This document shows, one piece after another, positions 35,891-46,900 of a DNA stretch of 64,000 nt; position 1 is the first letter of the stretch, and every line of letters begins with the position of its first letter. The stretch covers positions 6,416,501-6,480,500 of the forward strand of contig CM036629.1 of NCBI GenBank assembly GCA_020746105.1. Direction: 5' to 3'. The DNA is from Trogon surrucura. Taxonomy: Eukaryota > Chordata > Aves > Trogoniformes > Trogonidae. The position numbers and the translations under genes are program-made. Below the pieces are notes generated by a model, which saw only the letters and a program-made list of their open reading frames with translations, had not been told where the DNA came from and did not search any database.

Positions 35891-38800
35891 TTTGCCACCC
35901 TCCTGTCATCTGTAAGTTTGCTACAGAAAATTGCTATATAAACACTCGGATCACATCTTTACTAATTCCATAACTAAGAGTAGCCACAGAAAAGATACAG
36001 CTATGTCCACAATGCCCTTAAAGTTAATTTTACGTCATATGTTAAAACTGTTATAACCCAAGCATTTTGCAGATGAGTAACTGTACATCCTGGTGAGCCT
36101 TACTTATGCCTGACTTCAGTCTAGGACACAACAGAATAGAATGTAATGCACATAAAGAAATTTGAAATCACCTACGGAAAATCAGGCATTATGCTGGAGC
36201 GAGAAGGAATCTTCACAGAAGTTACAATGACTTATTAGTTCTGTGTGAAAATGTTTTCTAACTGATTAGGACACCACACACAGAGTAAAAATACTAAAAA
36301 AGCACAGTCAAAAAAATCAGAGCTCCCTACTGTCACCACAGCAAGTATAACATAAGAGTATTTAACACAGAAATACCACACAGGTTTTTCAAACAAAAGA
36401 GTAACCCTTTGTACGAACACCAAAAAAAACCCAAACCGAAACAGGTATGCAGATCCATTTAGCACAATAGCATACAGAGTACATTCTTACTTTTCCTGTT
36501 TTCCTGGCCTTCTCCTTTACACCCTTTCCCGTTTTTGAAGAGAAACATTTATCACTTTGCTACTAGGTGCAAAAAGTGACTATGGCTAGGTAGGGCAGGT
36601 TAAAATTTTCTTTGACTCCTCAGCACATTTGTCATGCAAGCTGTCTGCCTGCTGAGGAAACCTTTTCACCTCAGGCTTATTGTGAAGACATACCCCAGGA
36701 GAAAGGAATAACGTGAAAAATGATGATGTCACTAGGTTGTTGCAAGGTTAGCACACCCTTAAGTGGAGTAATGGTGAACGAAGCAGCTGCTCGGCTCCCT
36801 ACATACATGACATCCGTCCTCCCATCCCATAAAAGTGCAGGACTCAGTGAGGACTGAGCACAAACTACTTGTTGACATAATTAGTGCTGGCTCAAGGGCT
36901 CTTTTTAATAGCCAAGTTGGCCATATTTTGCAAGCTTTCATTGGCAAAATTCAAGTAAAGTTCAGCCAAGTTCTGTATCTATTTTGTTTTGTGTCTTATG
37001 TGTTTCCCAACCAGAAAAAAAGAGCCAAAATATTCTGGTAGCTTTTCAGTTCTGTGGTTGTTGGTATTTTAAGAGATGATATTAGCTTTTAAAACTTATA
37101 AACATTTTTGGGAAGTGCAATACATGGAAGGGGATAGGGATTATATACTCACAAGAAAAAAAATACAGGAATAAGACTAATTAATGAGTCTTGGCATGTT
37201 AATATCTCAAGAGCAGGCATTCTACCTATAACATAAAACTTTGAATCTGTTGTCCCTTGAGTTCTCCTCTATCCAGACAGAGATTAAATTACCTGAAACA
37301 AAAAGTGAAGAATCTAGAGAAACTACTCTTCCATCATTTTTTTCTTCCTTACTTTCATTAAATGTTGAGTAAATGGTAACCAATTTGGCTTTTGCGGTTC
37401 CATATAATTGTCTTTAGATTGTGGGACAACGAATGTTTATTTGCCTCCTGTGCAAAGTGTGTTCTCATTTGCCAGAATTCAGTTCAGAACTTGTAGTTGC
37501 TTGTAGAAAATAATTTATGTGAGAAGTGTTTTGTGGGGTTTTTTTTTCCCCCCATTTCTTCACATTATTTCAAGTCTGCTCTACTTTGCAAACAGTTACT
37601 AAATGTCTTGGTAAGCAAAATTAGACAATGTAGTTTCATAGTGCAATTTTAATTTAAAGGAAAGGAAATCAGTTAGCTGTGCAATTACGTTAGCTGTAAT
37701 GCACACTCTGCTACATTGCTTGGTGGCAATAACCCACCCTTGGGTCATATTCAATTGTTTCACTTTTATCAGTGACATAATAGGGTATCCTATTCCACAC
37801 AGTAGTTCGTAATGGTTTTACTAAAACACACTTAGAACTGTTGCAAGTATTAACACATTCCATGCAGTGAAGGCCAGTTTTTAATCATATATTTTCCTTC
37901 TTGTATATTATACATATACATTTCCACGCTGCATATGAGACGCAAACCAAACCAAAACCTGAAAAATCTTCAAGGTGAAAATCTTTTCAAAACTCCCAGT
38001 CTTCCCACTTTTCTCTTGTTATTTTCAAAGTGGCAACATTAATGACTTTCTTTACAAGATCTCATTTTCTATTTTCTTATCCCTGCCACAGATCTGCCCC
38101 TAAATGCTGCTGAAAAGAAACCCTCTCACTGACTGAAATAAACACTGCCTTAAGCACACAACATACTGAAGCACTTCACAGTTAAAGCAAACCAACAGAA
38201 AACAAAACCACCACTTTCTGTAGACACAGGAATCTTTGTATGCTTTAAGGCAAAACACACTTGTATAAAATATGTATTTTCCTATGCAAAACATCATATC
38301 TATGTACATAATTACGTATACAATTTCAGAATTTGCATGAGAAAAGACTAGATTTCAATGTTATGTCAATATTAACCTCTCCTATAAAAATGTGAGCTTC
38401 AGCATCTTGCGACTAGTAACTGGCAAACACACTCTAAGTGGTTTTCTGTTTGATGACCAAAACTATTTTGAAAATAGTCATTTTGATACTGCATTTAATC
38501 CGAGTGCCTCACAATTCCTGTAATTTCTGTATCGGGTTTGTCTAATACATGACAACTGTGAAAATTAAGCAGATGCAGAACTCGCAGTGCTGTTACGAAA
38601 CCCTAGAAAGTGGTGCCATGTTTGTGTTTTGCATGTCACCACCACACTGACTTCTCAATTAGAAACAATACATTATTTCCATAAAGGACTGTAGATTTTC
38701 CTCCCTGCCACTAACAATATTATGTACTGACCAAACATAACATGCATTCATACTGTCTGATTAGAGAATCATCTAATAAAATCAGTCACTAACAGCAGAC

Positions 38801-40560
38801 CTCTCCTCTACTACAGCAGCCTAACTAAGCATACAGCCTATGTCAGGGAGAACAGTAAATAGTCACATTCTTGAGACAGCACGCAGTTTTCTGGCTTGTT
38901 TCATAAACTCTGAGCTACATTTCAGGCAGAAGACAACAGAAGTCTGAGAAATATGCATGGCTTAATTTTCACAGAAATTTCTTCCTAAACAAGAAAAAAA
39001 AAATAAGAAATTAAATTATAAAATTGTTAGACGGAAGTGATACTGATTGCCTGAGAGGAACTCCATCCCAGAAATCAGCCCTCAGAAGTACTATTTAAAC
39101 TAAGTGACTACAAGTTACCATATTATACAGGTTTTTGCTTGTATCCCACAAGACTGGATGTGATGTTACATTTCATGGTTCCTACCAAGAAAAGCAGGAT
39201 AGGAAAACAATCTCCCTGCACGGTAAAGGCTGCTTTTGTTCTCCCAAGACAATTCACAACCTCTTAGGGCAGTCTCTTGCGATTCTCACAGCTTTGTGTA
39301 CAATAACAGTTATGATGTAAACACAAATTATATTTTTTCGCAATTTGCTTTGCTTTATTTTTTATACGAGTCTGTGCTATAGTGAAACTCTGCTCCCATC
39401 CTGCAACTTACAAGCCAATCACCCAAACCTGTAACTGTCCATTCAAGCATCTGGAAAAAAGCAGAGCTGGCTCTAACATGGTCACCACAACCTGCAGGGA
39501 AACTGGGACCTGTCAGACAATTTAGCAATTTAAGAAGAATCAGTGGAGGAATCTGAAAGAATGATGTTGGCGGGCCCTGGTAAATTCACATAAATGCCTA
39601 TTTCTATTTACAATAGTTTGTGATGACCAACATGGTAAATTTCAGGCTTAAGAAACTGGACCATCTGCCTCTTCAACAACAGACTGGAAGACTGAGTTTC
39701 AGATTAATTAGCTGTACTTTATGCAAAGTAGATTACAACAAAGAAATATATTTTCTTATATAAATTCAACTGAAGAACTAAATAAAACCCTTTACATTAA
39801 TTGTTCCCTAATTTTGCCTCATCTTATCTCTGCTGTGTTAAGTACTACGGCTTCCTTGAAATTATTACTTTTAAAAATAAATCACAGAATAATTTTGCAG
39901 GGGCAAAATGGTATGAATCCTGATAAATGGCTGAGAGTAATATGATTTGTGTCATTATTGGAGGATGTACGCTCACTATCAGAAGGGTTTTCATGACAAG
40001 GAAGGTATTGAAATTCAAAAATGTTTTATAAAATGTAAACCTTATAATCTTCCAGGTATTTATCCTGCTGCTAATTACTTCCAGGGGGCCTGGCACACAT
40101 GTAAGAGCAGTGGATATCAGCAGGGAGCATTTGCTAACTCAAAAAGTTAGAAAGACCACTTTCCCTAGAGATAAATAGCTGTTAAATCTGTCAACTTAAG
40201 CCTTAATGCGTAACATCTAAAATAATCTCTATTCTCCTAACAGACAGCCTGTATGAGAATTAATGCAGTAATAATCTGGTAGACAGCAAATGGCAAGAAC
40301 TTAAGAGATACAAGACCCCAATCGACGCATTCTGACCAACCGCTTTCAACTTTTTTTTGCCAAAAAATGACTGCTTCACAAATGAAAACATAATTTTCTC
40401 TGAATATCAGAATACTTTTAGCTTTTAGAGTCATGGAGCTTTGTCTCACTATAGATTTCCTGGGAAATGATTTGTGCGATGTATTTCTGCGCAAACATGA
40501 GCATCCAGCACTAGGCACACACCTGCAGACACACTCCCAGAGGAGCTGGCTACTTCAAAC
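35891..40560. other. AT-rich non-coding DNA, no feature supported
   Basis: Plain AT-rich sequence with short T or A runs. Segment 37600-37800 has motif-rich, regulatory-looking sequence without a defining structure. A CATTTTGCAGATGAG string near 36063-36077 resembles part of MIR but is not backed by the neighbouring bases. Open frames (for example 36235-36465 minus, 39721-39945 plus, 39845-40096 minus) are unrecognised. Confidence 0.5.
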
Positions 40561-40920
40561 ACATCGCTCAGATTAGTGGCAGCCCAGCGTTGTGCTGTTC
40601 AAGGTTATTAGCGCGAACGCGTATTCTTTAAATACAGTACTGAATTTCTTCCCAAAATAAGTGGGTTTTGCCTTGACCAAACGCAGCAAGCAATCCTTTT
40701 AAACTGTGAGCGCTAAGCCCAAAGCTGCTTGGACGGGTGCTGACAGCAGGCTCGGCAGTAGGTCAGCACTCAGCCAACCCGGGTTTTGGGGTTAGGGAGC
40801 TCCGGAGGAGCGACGAGCGGTTCGGGATGCACAGACACACACACACGTGTGCACACGTGAAACACGCAGCACTCACGGGCTCCAAGCACGTGCTGCTCCC
40901 CACAGGTTGCGCTTCAGACC
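40561..40920. promoter_or_regulatory. small CpG-island-like block with three E-boxes
   Basis: By hand count this 360-base block has about 22 CpGs at a little over 50 percent G+C, close to the undepleted expectation and the strongest CpG cluster in the window. It carries three exact CACGTG boxes (40844-40849, 40854-40859, 40887-40892), a GCGCGAACGCG string (40611-40621), and a TTTAAATA TATA-like string near 40627. A short (AC)6 run lies at 40835-40846. No first exon with a clear coding start and splice donor follows on either strand. It may be a non-coding or alternative promoter, or an unmethylated enhancer. Confidence 0.45.
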
Positions 40921-41746
40921 TCTGCTGTATCTAATCTAGACAAATGACCTCCTCAAAAAAAAAAAGCAACTGTAAACTAGCTGTGCTTGCTGACACTGCA
41001 CAACCAGCAGGAAGAGTGAAAATGTGGAAGAGGCAAGAAAATACAACAAACCCCAAACCAAACACAGTGGCTAGGGTTTGGGCCTCCTCCCTAACTTGCC
41101 TGACAACACATGAAATTAAATGTTGATACAGGTAAAGTATTACGCATTGTTTTGGAGTAAACAAATACCAAATCTGATTGATTTAGAGCAGAAAAAATTC
41201 AAAATGACCTTGGGATATTGGTAAACTCATTTAAAAAGATTAAAAAAAGAATTAACAAAGAAATGAAGTGACAGGAAAACAGGAAAACACAGTGATAGCC
41301 AGCACATGTCCATTTTACATGCTTACCCCCACAGTTGCCTAGAACGGGAATGCATATTCAGTGAAGTTAGAGCAGGATTATTTAATTCTCTAGCAAAGCC
41401 CAGCCAGAATATTGTGTCACCACCTTATAAAGTGATATTAATATAGCACTTGAAAAGGTATTAAGAAAAGCAGAGAAGCTGATTCATGGACTAAAAAGTG
41501 TGAGCTTATAGGACCTAAGTTCACATAGCTTAGAAAGAAGATATTTAAGCAGGAATTTGAAGTATACATATATATATATATAATGGAACTTTTAAAGTAA
41601 AAGCAGCCAGTTGCAGTTACCTTTTTAAAGAAAACACAAACACATTAGGGACGATAATAAAAGCTAAAGAAAATAAACATTTAAAATAAACTGAGACTCT
41701 CCATCACAAAGAATATTGAGGAACAAAATGACCCCTCCTTAGTCAA
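40921..41746. other. AT-rich non-coding DNA
   Basis: Contains an A run near 40956 and an (AT)7 run at 41568-41582. The 41300-41460 part has a few motif-like strings (for example TGCATATTCAG near 41351) but no defining structure. No gene or repeat family was recognised. Confidence 0.5.
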
Positions 41747-42183
41747 ATGAAGTCTCACTTAACCACCTGTCAAGGACGCAGAGAAAGGTACTTGCTTGTG
41801 CCTGAATCTAGGTCACATGCTCTTTCATGCAAAAGGCAGAAGAAAAAAAATAGGATGGAAACAGTAATTAAGCAAAGCTCAGGAGTGTCCAGTTGCACTG
41901 GAGGCGCTCAGAAAGCCTCTGTGCTTCAGGGAAGTTGCAGCTCTCCGTGCTTCGCCCTGCTGATTAATGCCGGCGGAGAGAGAAGCCAGACGTGTCTTTG
42001 CTTCCTCTCATTCTTAGCACTATCTCCTCTGGGCTCAAAAGTCTTGACGGGAGTTTCCTGGGCACCACCTTGCCTTCGCCGAAGCTTATGGGCTGCAGCT
42101 CTGAAGGGTACCAAGCCAAGGCCTGGAAACATTTCCCCCTGTTTGCCTCTGTTGTGCCAGCACCAAGTACGGCTATAATCTAG
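41747..42183. other. GC-richer open block, no gene recognised
   Basis: The plus frame at 41747-42178 (143 codons) overlaps plus 41992-42183 and minus 41926-42132. The translation is Ser-, Cys- and Lys-rich with no known motif. About nine CpGs occur between 41945 and 42175. The multi-frame openness argues against coding; an unannotated transcript or regulatory element remains possible. Confidence 0.35.
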
Positions 42184-43079
42184 CCCAAAGTGAGTCCCTA
42201 TCTGCTAAAATAAAAGAGTGCAACCTTCAAGTGCTCGTTCGTTTCTTTTAACCACCACTTTTCAACATTAAGGATTATTAACTTTAATGCCATTGGTGAG
42301 AAACTTTATTATGTTTTCAAGAAATTGCTTTAAATCAAAACTGCAGATAAGGCATTTTTCTCCCCTCAGAATTACATGGTTGTGTTGGCAACCAGCAGGA
42401 ATCCATTTGAGCAATAGAATTACCACCTCCTGGAGGTGAAAAATGGGACAAAAGCAGGAGGAGTGTCTCTTCTTAAAAGTCAAGAGAAAAAGGGCAAAAC
42501 AGGAAGGAACGGAAACCCTGGGAATGGGAAAAACTAAACAATCTGCTGTTGACTTAAGCCTTAAAGGAAATTATCCTAACATAAAATAGCATCTGTCCTG
42601 CACAGACATTTCACAGCAAAGCTGCAGAAATCAGGGACAGAAAAAGTAAATCCCCCCCTTTTCAGTTCCAATCACAGTCCAAGTTCAACATGACTGTGAG
42701 ATTGTGAGGTCTCAGTGAAATCAGCTGGACCACTTGACGTCAGCAAGTTGACCCCACGTTTCAACGGCAAAGAGGCTGTAACAGTTTTCATGAGCATGAA
42801 TCTTCACATGCCAGCAATGTTTTTCCTGAATGAGCTATAACTCTTTAAAGTGAAAAGATAAAAAAAAAATTAATAAAGATATCGCTTGCCTGAAATTATG
42901 ACACTTGCAAGAACTTTTTAGTGCCTGAAGTACAATACACAGTTGGCTTTTAAGTAAAAAAATCAAAGACTGTTATGCAGTCAAGGTTTTTGACTAAAAT
43001 CGACCTTCTGATTCTAGGTCCATTTTCCTCCCACAATTAACAAAACGTTTATGTAGGTGTGCAAGAGTCAGCAATACGT
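42184..43079. other. AT-rich non-coding DNA containing a CRE
   Basis: Mostly plain. A perfect CRE lies at 42735-42742. A short interrupted palindrome, CACCTCC-T-GGAGGTG, lies at 42423-42437. No gene or repeat family was recognised. Confidence 0.5.
42735..42742. promoter_or_regulatory. consensus CRE (TGACGTCA)
   Basis: Exact palindromic cAMP-response element. Two more CpGs lie within 35 bases (CCACGTTTCAACGG near 42753-42766). CREs with retained CpG outside promoters are uncommon in methylated vertebrate DNA, so the site may be functional. It can also occur by chance. Confidence 0.4.
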
Positions 43080-43420
43080 GCATGCTAACATTTGTATAAA
43101 TGTTTTAACCTAATAACAAAAAAGGATTTTGTTTTTTAAGTTGACATTTAATTTTAAAGATTTTGCAAAATAACTCCGCTGGGCTGATCCGTCCTATTAA
43201 AGCTTACAAAGACTTTTTATCAGAGTTATAAAGCCACTGAAAATAAAGGCGCTTTAATGGACACTACATTAACTATGGTATTCTGAACATGCTGCAGCAG
43301 CACAGACCAGTAATATTTCTTCTTCGTGTAAATGTACAGCACAGTATAGGCAGTACGCATGGATAGTCACAAATCCCCAGCATTACGCCAAGATGACAGA
43401 GTACTTGTCTTTTTTTTGTT
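43080..43420. promoter_or_regulatory. candidate conserved regulatory element
   Basis: AT-rich with isolated retained CpGs (CTCCGCTG near 43173, GATCCGTCC near 43186, AGGCGCTTTAATGG near 43247, TACGCATGG near 43355). It also has HOX/CDX-like TTTTATCAG and TTATAAAG strings. Open frames are absent. CpG retention within low-GC DNA suggests constraint, which cannot be proved from one sequence. Confidence 0.25.
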
Positions 43421-43679
43421 CTTGTGCTGTAATTTATCTTAAAAAAAATGGACTCAGGTTTTCCTGCATACTATGAGAAGTGTCCAAGAGCATGTCATAA
43501 TGGCATTACTCCTGCTAGAAAAGCTAATCTACTTTACACTGTCCTCCTTTACGAGGCACTGTCACTTCCCAGAAACAAAAGTAGCCGCATAACACTTGCT
43601 GAAAATAAGTTGTAAAGCACTGTCAGTTGCTTTGCAGAAAAATGCCAATTATATCACATGCTTTTCTTCCCTTAGCTTA

Positions 43680-43990
43680 CAGCGTACGTAATGGCTGATG
43701 AAAACTGCGCCATGGCCTCATTTAGGCCCACACGATACAGACGTTATGCCACTACCAATGGTGGAAAGAGACCATATACACATAATAAGGATCCAGGAGA
43801 GTGACCCTCTTGCAGCAACCAGGTACTTGCACAGGATGACAGCCAGACAGCGCAGTACCGTGATTTTGCATCCCATTTCCTTGTCAGTAACGTACAACGC
43901 TGACTGTCATTTTAACACTAGAAGTATTTCAGCCTTTCATATCGTAACTTACCCAAGCTGCCTGATTATATTCATAACTTCGTCTTAATT
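43680..43990. other. CpG-retaining segment with a 96-codon open frame
   Basis: A plus frame runs 43698-43988 without stops and the segment keeps about ten CpGs in moderately AT-rich DNA (for example GCGTACGTAATG at 43682-43693, AACGTACAACG near 43889-43899). The translation shows no recognisable domain and flanking splice sites are not convincing. A conserved non-coding element is as likely as an exon. Confidence 0.25.
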
Positions 43991-46900
43991 TCATTAACTC
44001 CTGTCTTGATTTTTTATAGTACCCAAGTAAGATTTAGGGTAGCTCAGCAAACTTTTCTAATGACTACAGTAAAAAAATAAACTCCATTAATTAAAAAGCT
44101 TCCAAATATCAGATGCATCTTTCACAGAGTGAAAGTTCATCAGATGATGACTCGCTCATATGCACACATCACTACCTCTTGTATTTGTTTCTACCAATTT
44201 CTTTTCCAGACAGAATCTTTAATTCCCAGCATTGTGGCATCCCAGTGGAAAAGATTATTTGCTTACAGAATAAAGACCCACTTGCTCTTGTTATCTGTTC
44301 ATTCTTACTTAAAAAAAAAAAAATACAAACTTGTTTGTTATTGTTAAGGCTGAGGGTGACTAAATAATTTAGTCATAGGAAATACATTTTTACAGAACAC
44401 ACAAGAATAAGGACTATACAGAAATTAATGTCTGAAATTCAACCATACTACACCAGAGGACGGTATGTCAGAGAAACTCCCCTTATTGAAAAATTTATTT
44501 TTTGTCATCTTTGACTCTGAGCTCTTCTTTCAAGAGGGCTTTTCCCACACGTCTAAATATAGAAGCTAAAGGACGTCACTAGATAAGAGGAATTTAGCAA
44601 TACATCTGGTAATTGGTGTAGTTAACTCACATGGTAAGCAATTTTCAGGAGCTTGTTTTGGGCTCTGAAAAAGGGGATTTAAAAAAACCCAAATGACTAT
44701 TGAATCATTCTACTGGCACAAAAGTTTCTTTCATGTTTTCCAGCCAGCTAAGAGGTTCCTATATGGTACACTGAACGGCAAGAGGAGCAAGTAGTAAGAC
44801 AAAAAAACCCAACCAACCAAAAAAATCCCAAACAAATGAAACAAACAAACAAACAAAACCTTCCCCCCTCAGAAAAAAAAAAAAAACCAGAGGAAAGGAC
44901 ATTGCAGACAACAGCCTTGGAACTAACTGAAAGGAAATAAGTAGTCACTGCAGAGGACAGCAAGTGCCTTCAGTTCTCTCTCCATACTTATCTCCTATTT
45001 GGAGAGCATCTGCAAACCCAAATCTGCTCAAGATTCCTGATAGGTAGAGTGACTTCACCTGGTCTAAGCCTTACATAAAATCTTACTGTGCCCAAATATA
45101 GGATTATATTCCACAGTGTTTTTTTTTCATTTGGGCTGCTTGCATTTGCCCTCCATTTGACAGAAAGCAGAACCACCTTGTCGCTGGGGATCTTGCCTCT
45201 CCTAATCCTGCCGAGGGAGTCTACATCACAAAGTTAAATTGAAAAATAAGATGCCTTCTTAGCTGCTGAGGTTGGCTGGCTTTTACTTTTGCCTTTTTTT
45301 TCCCCCCTCACAATGATTTCTCCAGATCTTTTAGTTAAACTATGAGCTACACAGTGCCAAATGTTAGTTCTGTTCCTGACAATTTAACACTGCCTAGTTC
45401 AGAGCTTTCAAATGATTATTTAAAAAAATATTTTCTGGTTAAGACTACATATCTGCCCCTGTGAACATCTGTTTAGAAGCAGAACATTAGTGAGAGAGAG
45501 ACAGAGAATTACCCTGGTACACAGAAAACATCTCTTCTTTCAACATATCATATTAGCCGGTATTTTTGAGAAATAATGATGAATAGATAAACCTAAAGCT
45601 TTCATCAACACTGTTCTGCTGATTCTGATCATGGGTCAAAGAGATGCCAGTGGATTCCAGCAATGTATATCCTGATGTTGTAACATGCCCTTTTGCTAAA
45701 GTTTTAACAAAAGCATTCCTGTCAGATTGCAGTTTACATTACAAGAACACATTTGCCATGTTCTGTAAAATCAGTGATTTTGATTTAGTTTTCAATGTAT
45801 TATTTTAGACAATGCATTACTAGATGTTTTCTTCCAGGGACTTGCATTTCAGGGATCAAAAATGGACTTGAAAGAAAAACGTTGGCAGAAAACTTGAGCA
45901 TGGCACATGTGCTATGAGCACACACGTGTGCACACTTGTACAATTGCTCTGTCATTTGGCTTCAAAACCATATTCCCTCTACCGAGACCCCCAAATAAAT
46001 CCATAAATAGAAAGGGTAAAAGACATTAAAGTCCAGTATCTGATTTTCACTCTGTCAGAGTCAGCTCTTCCCTGTGAAGAGTTGGCACCACTCAATTCAG
46101 GCTGCACATTGCTGCCATAAATGACAAAATGTCCTTTGAAGGAATGTGAACCCACATCCCCACATATCTGATACATTTAAATCAGGTCATATAGTCACTG
46201 TTATTAATTAGAAACAGTGTTGAAGAAAAAACATTTTAAATAAACCCAAGGACTGAATGTTAAGGCTGTCATTTTTTACACGGCCTCATGATTCAAGGAT
46301 TAATGGACCTTAAAACAATCATAAACCACTGAGGCCTCTGTTCTGCTTTAGAAGAATAAGAATAGTTTTATTTCTGCTTCAGTCTACCAGTCTTAAATTC
46401 ATTGTGTGTCAGTGGGCACTGTAAACACTTTTAAGTATTTTGACATTGTGGTGTAAGATGCTGCTAATCTGTTTCCTGCCTCACCTTCACCGGTTCTGTG
46501 CAACTCACGATTCACAGAAAAAAGAAAAACCACCAAACTAATGGGAAAGATAATACGTGCACTGTATCCATATACACAAATACTGTCATATAACCCTTGA
46601 ATAACATTTGAAACATTAAAACTTCATTTTACGAGAACTTTCACAGAACCTTTTCAGTATCTCCTTTTTTCAATTACAACTTTTTATTGTACCCATTAAC
46701 GGATGTAAGGTATAATAGAGAGGACTTGAGTACTTCTGAGCAAAGAACTTTTCAGAACAAAACGCTGCAGTTTTGAAGAAAGATCAAGTACGCCGAGTAC
46801 ATTTCTGGAAGGCCAAAAAGATGGAGTAATTATTATAATTCATCAACAAAAAATTACAACAATACTCAGCAGTACAGTCATAATGGTTCCTGGGAGTTGT

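Noticed and set aside
36063-36077. CATTTTGCAGATGAG string resembling MIR
   Set aside because: The match does not extend into the rest of the MIR core, so it may be chance.
40737-40934. 65-codon frame inside the CpG-island-like block
   Set aside because: Non-ATG start, low-complexity His/Thr segment from the AC repeat, no recognisable domain.
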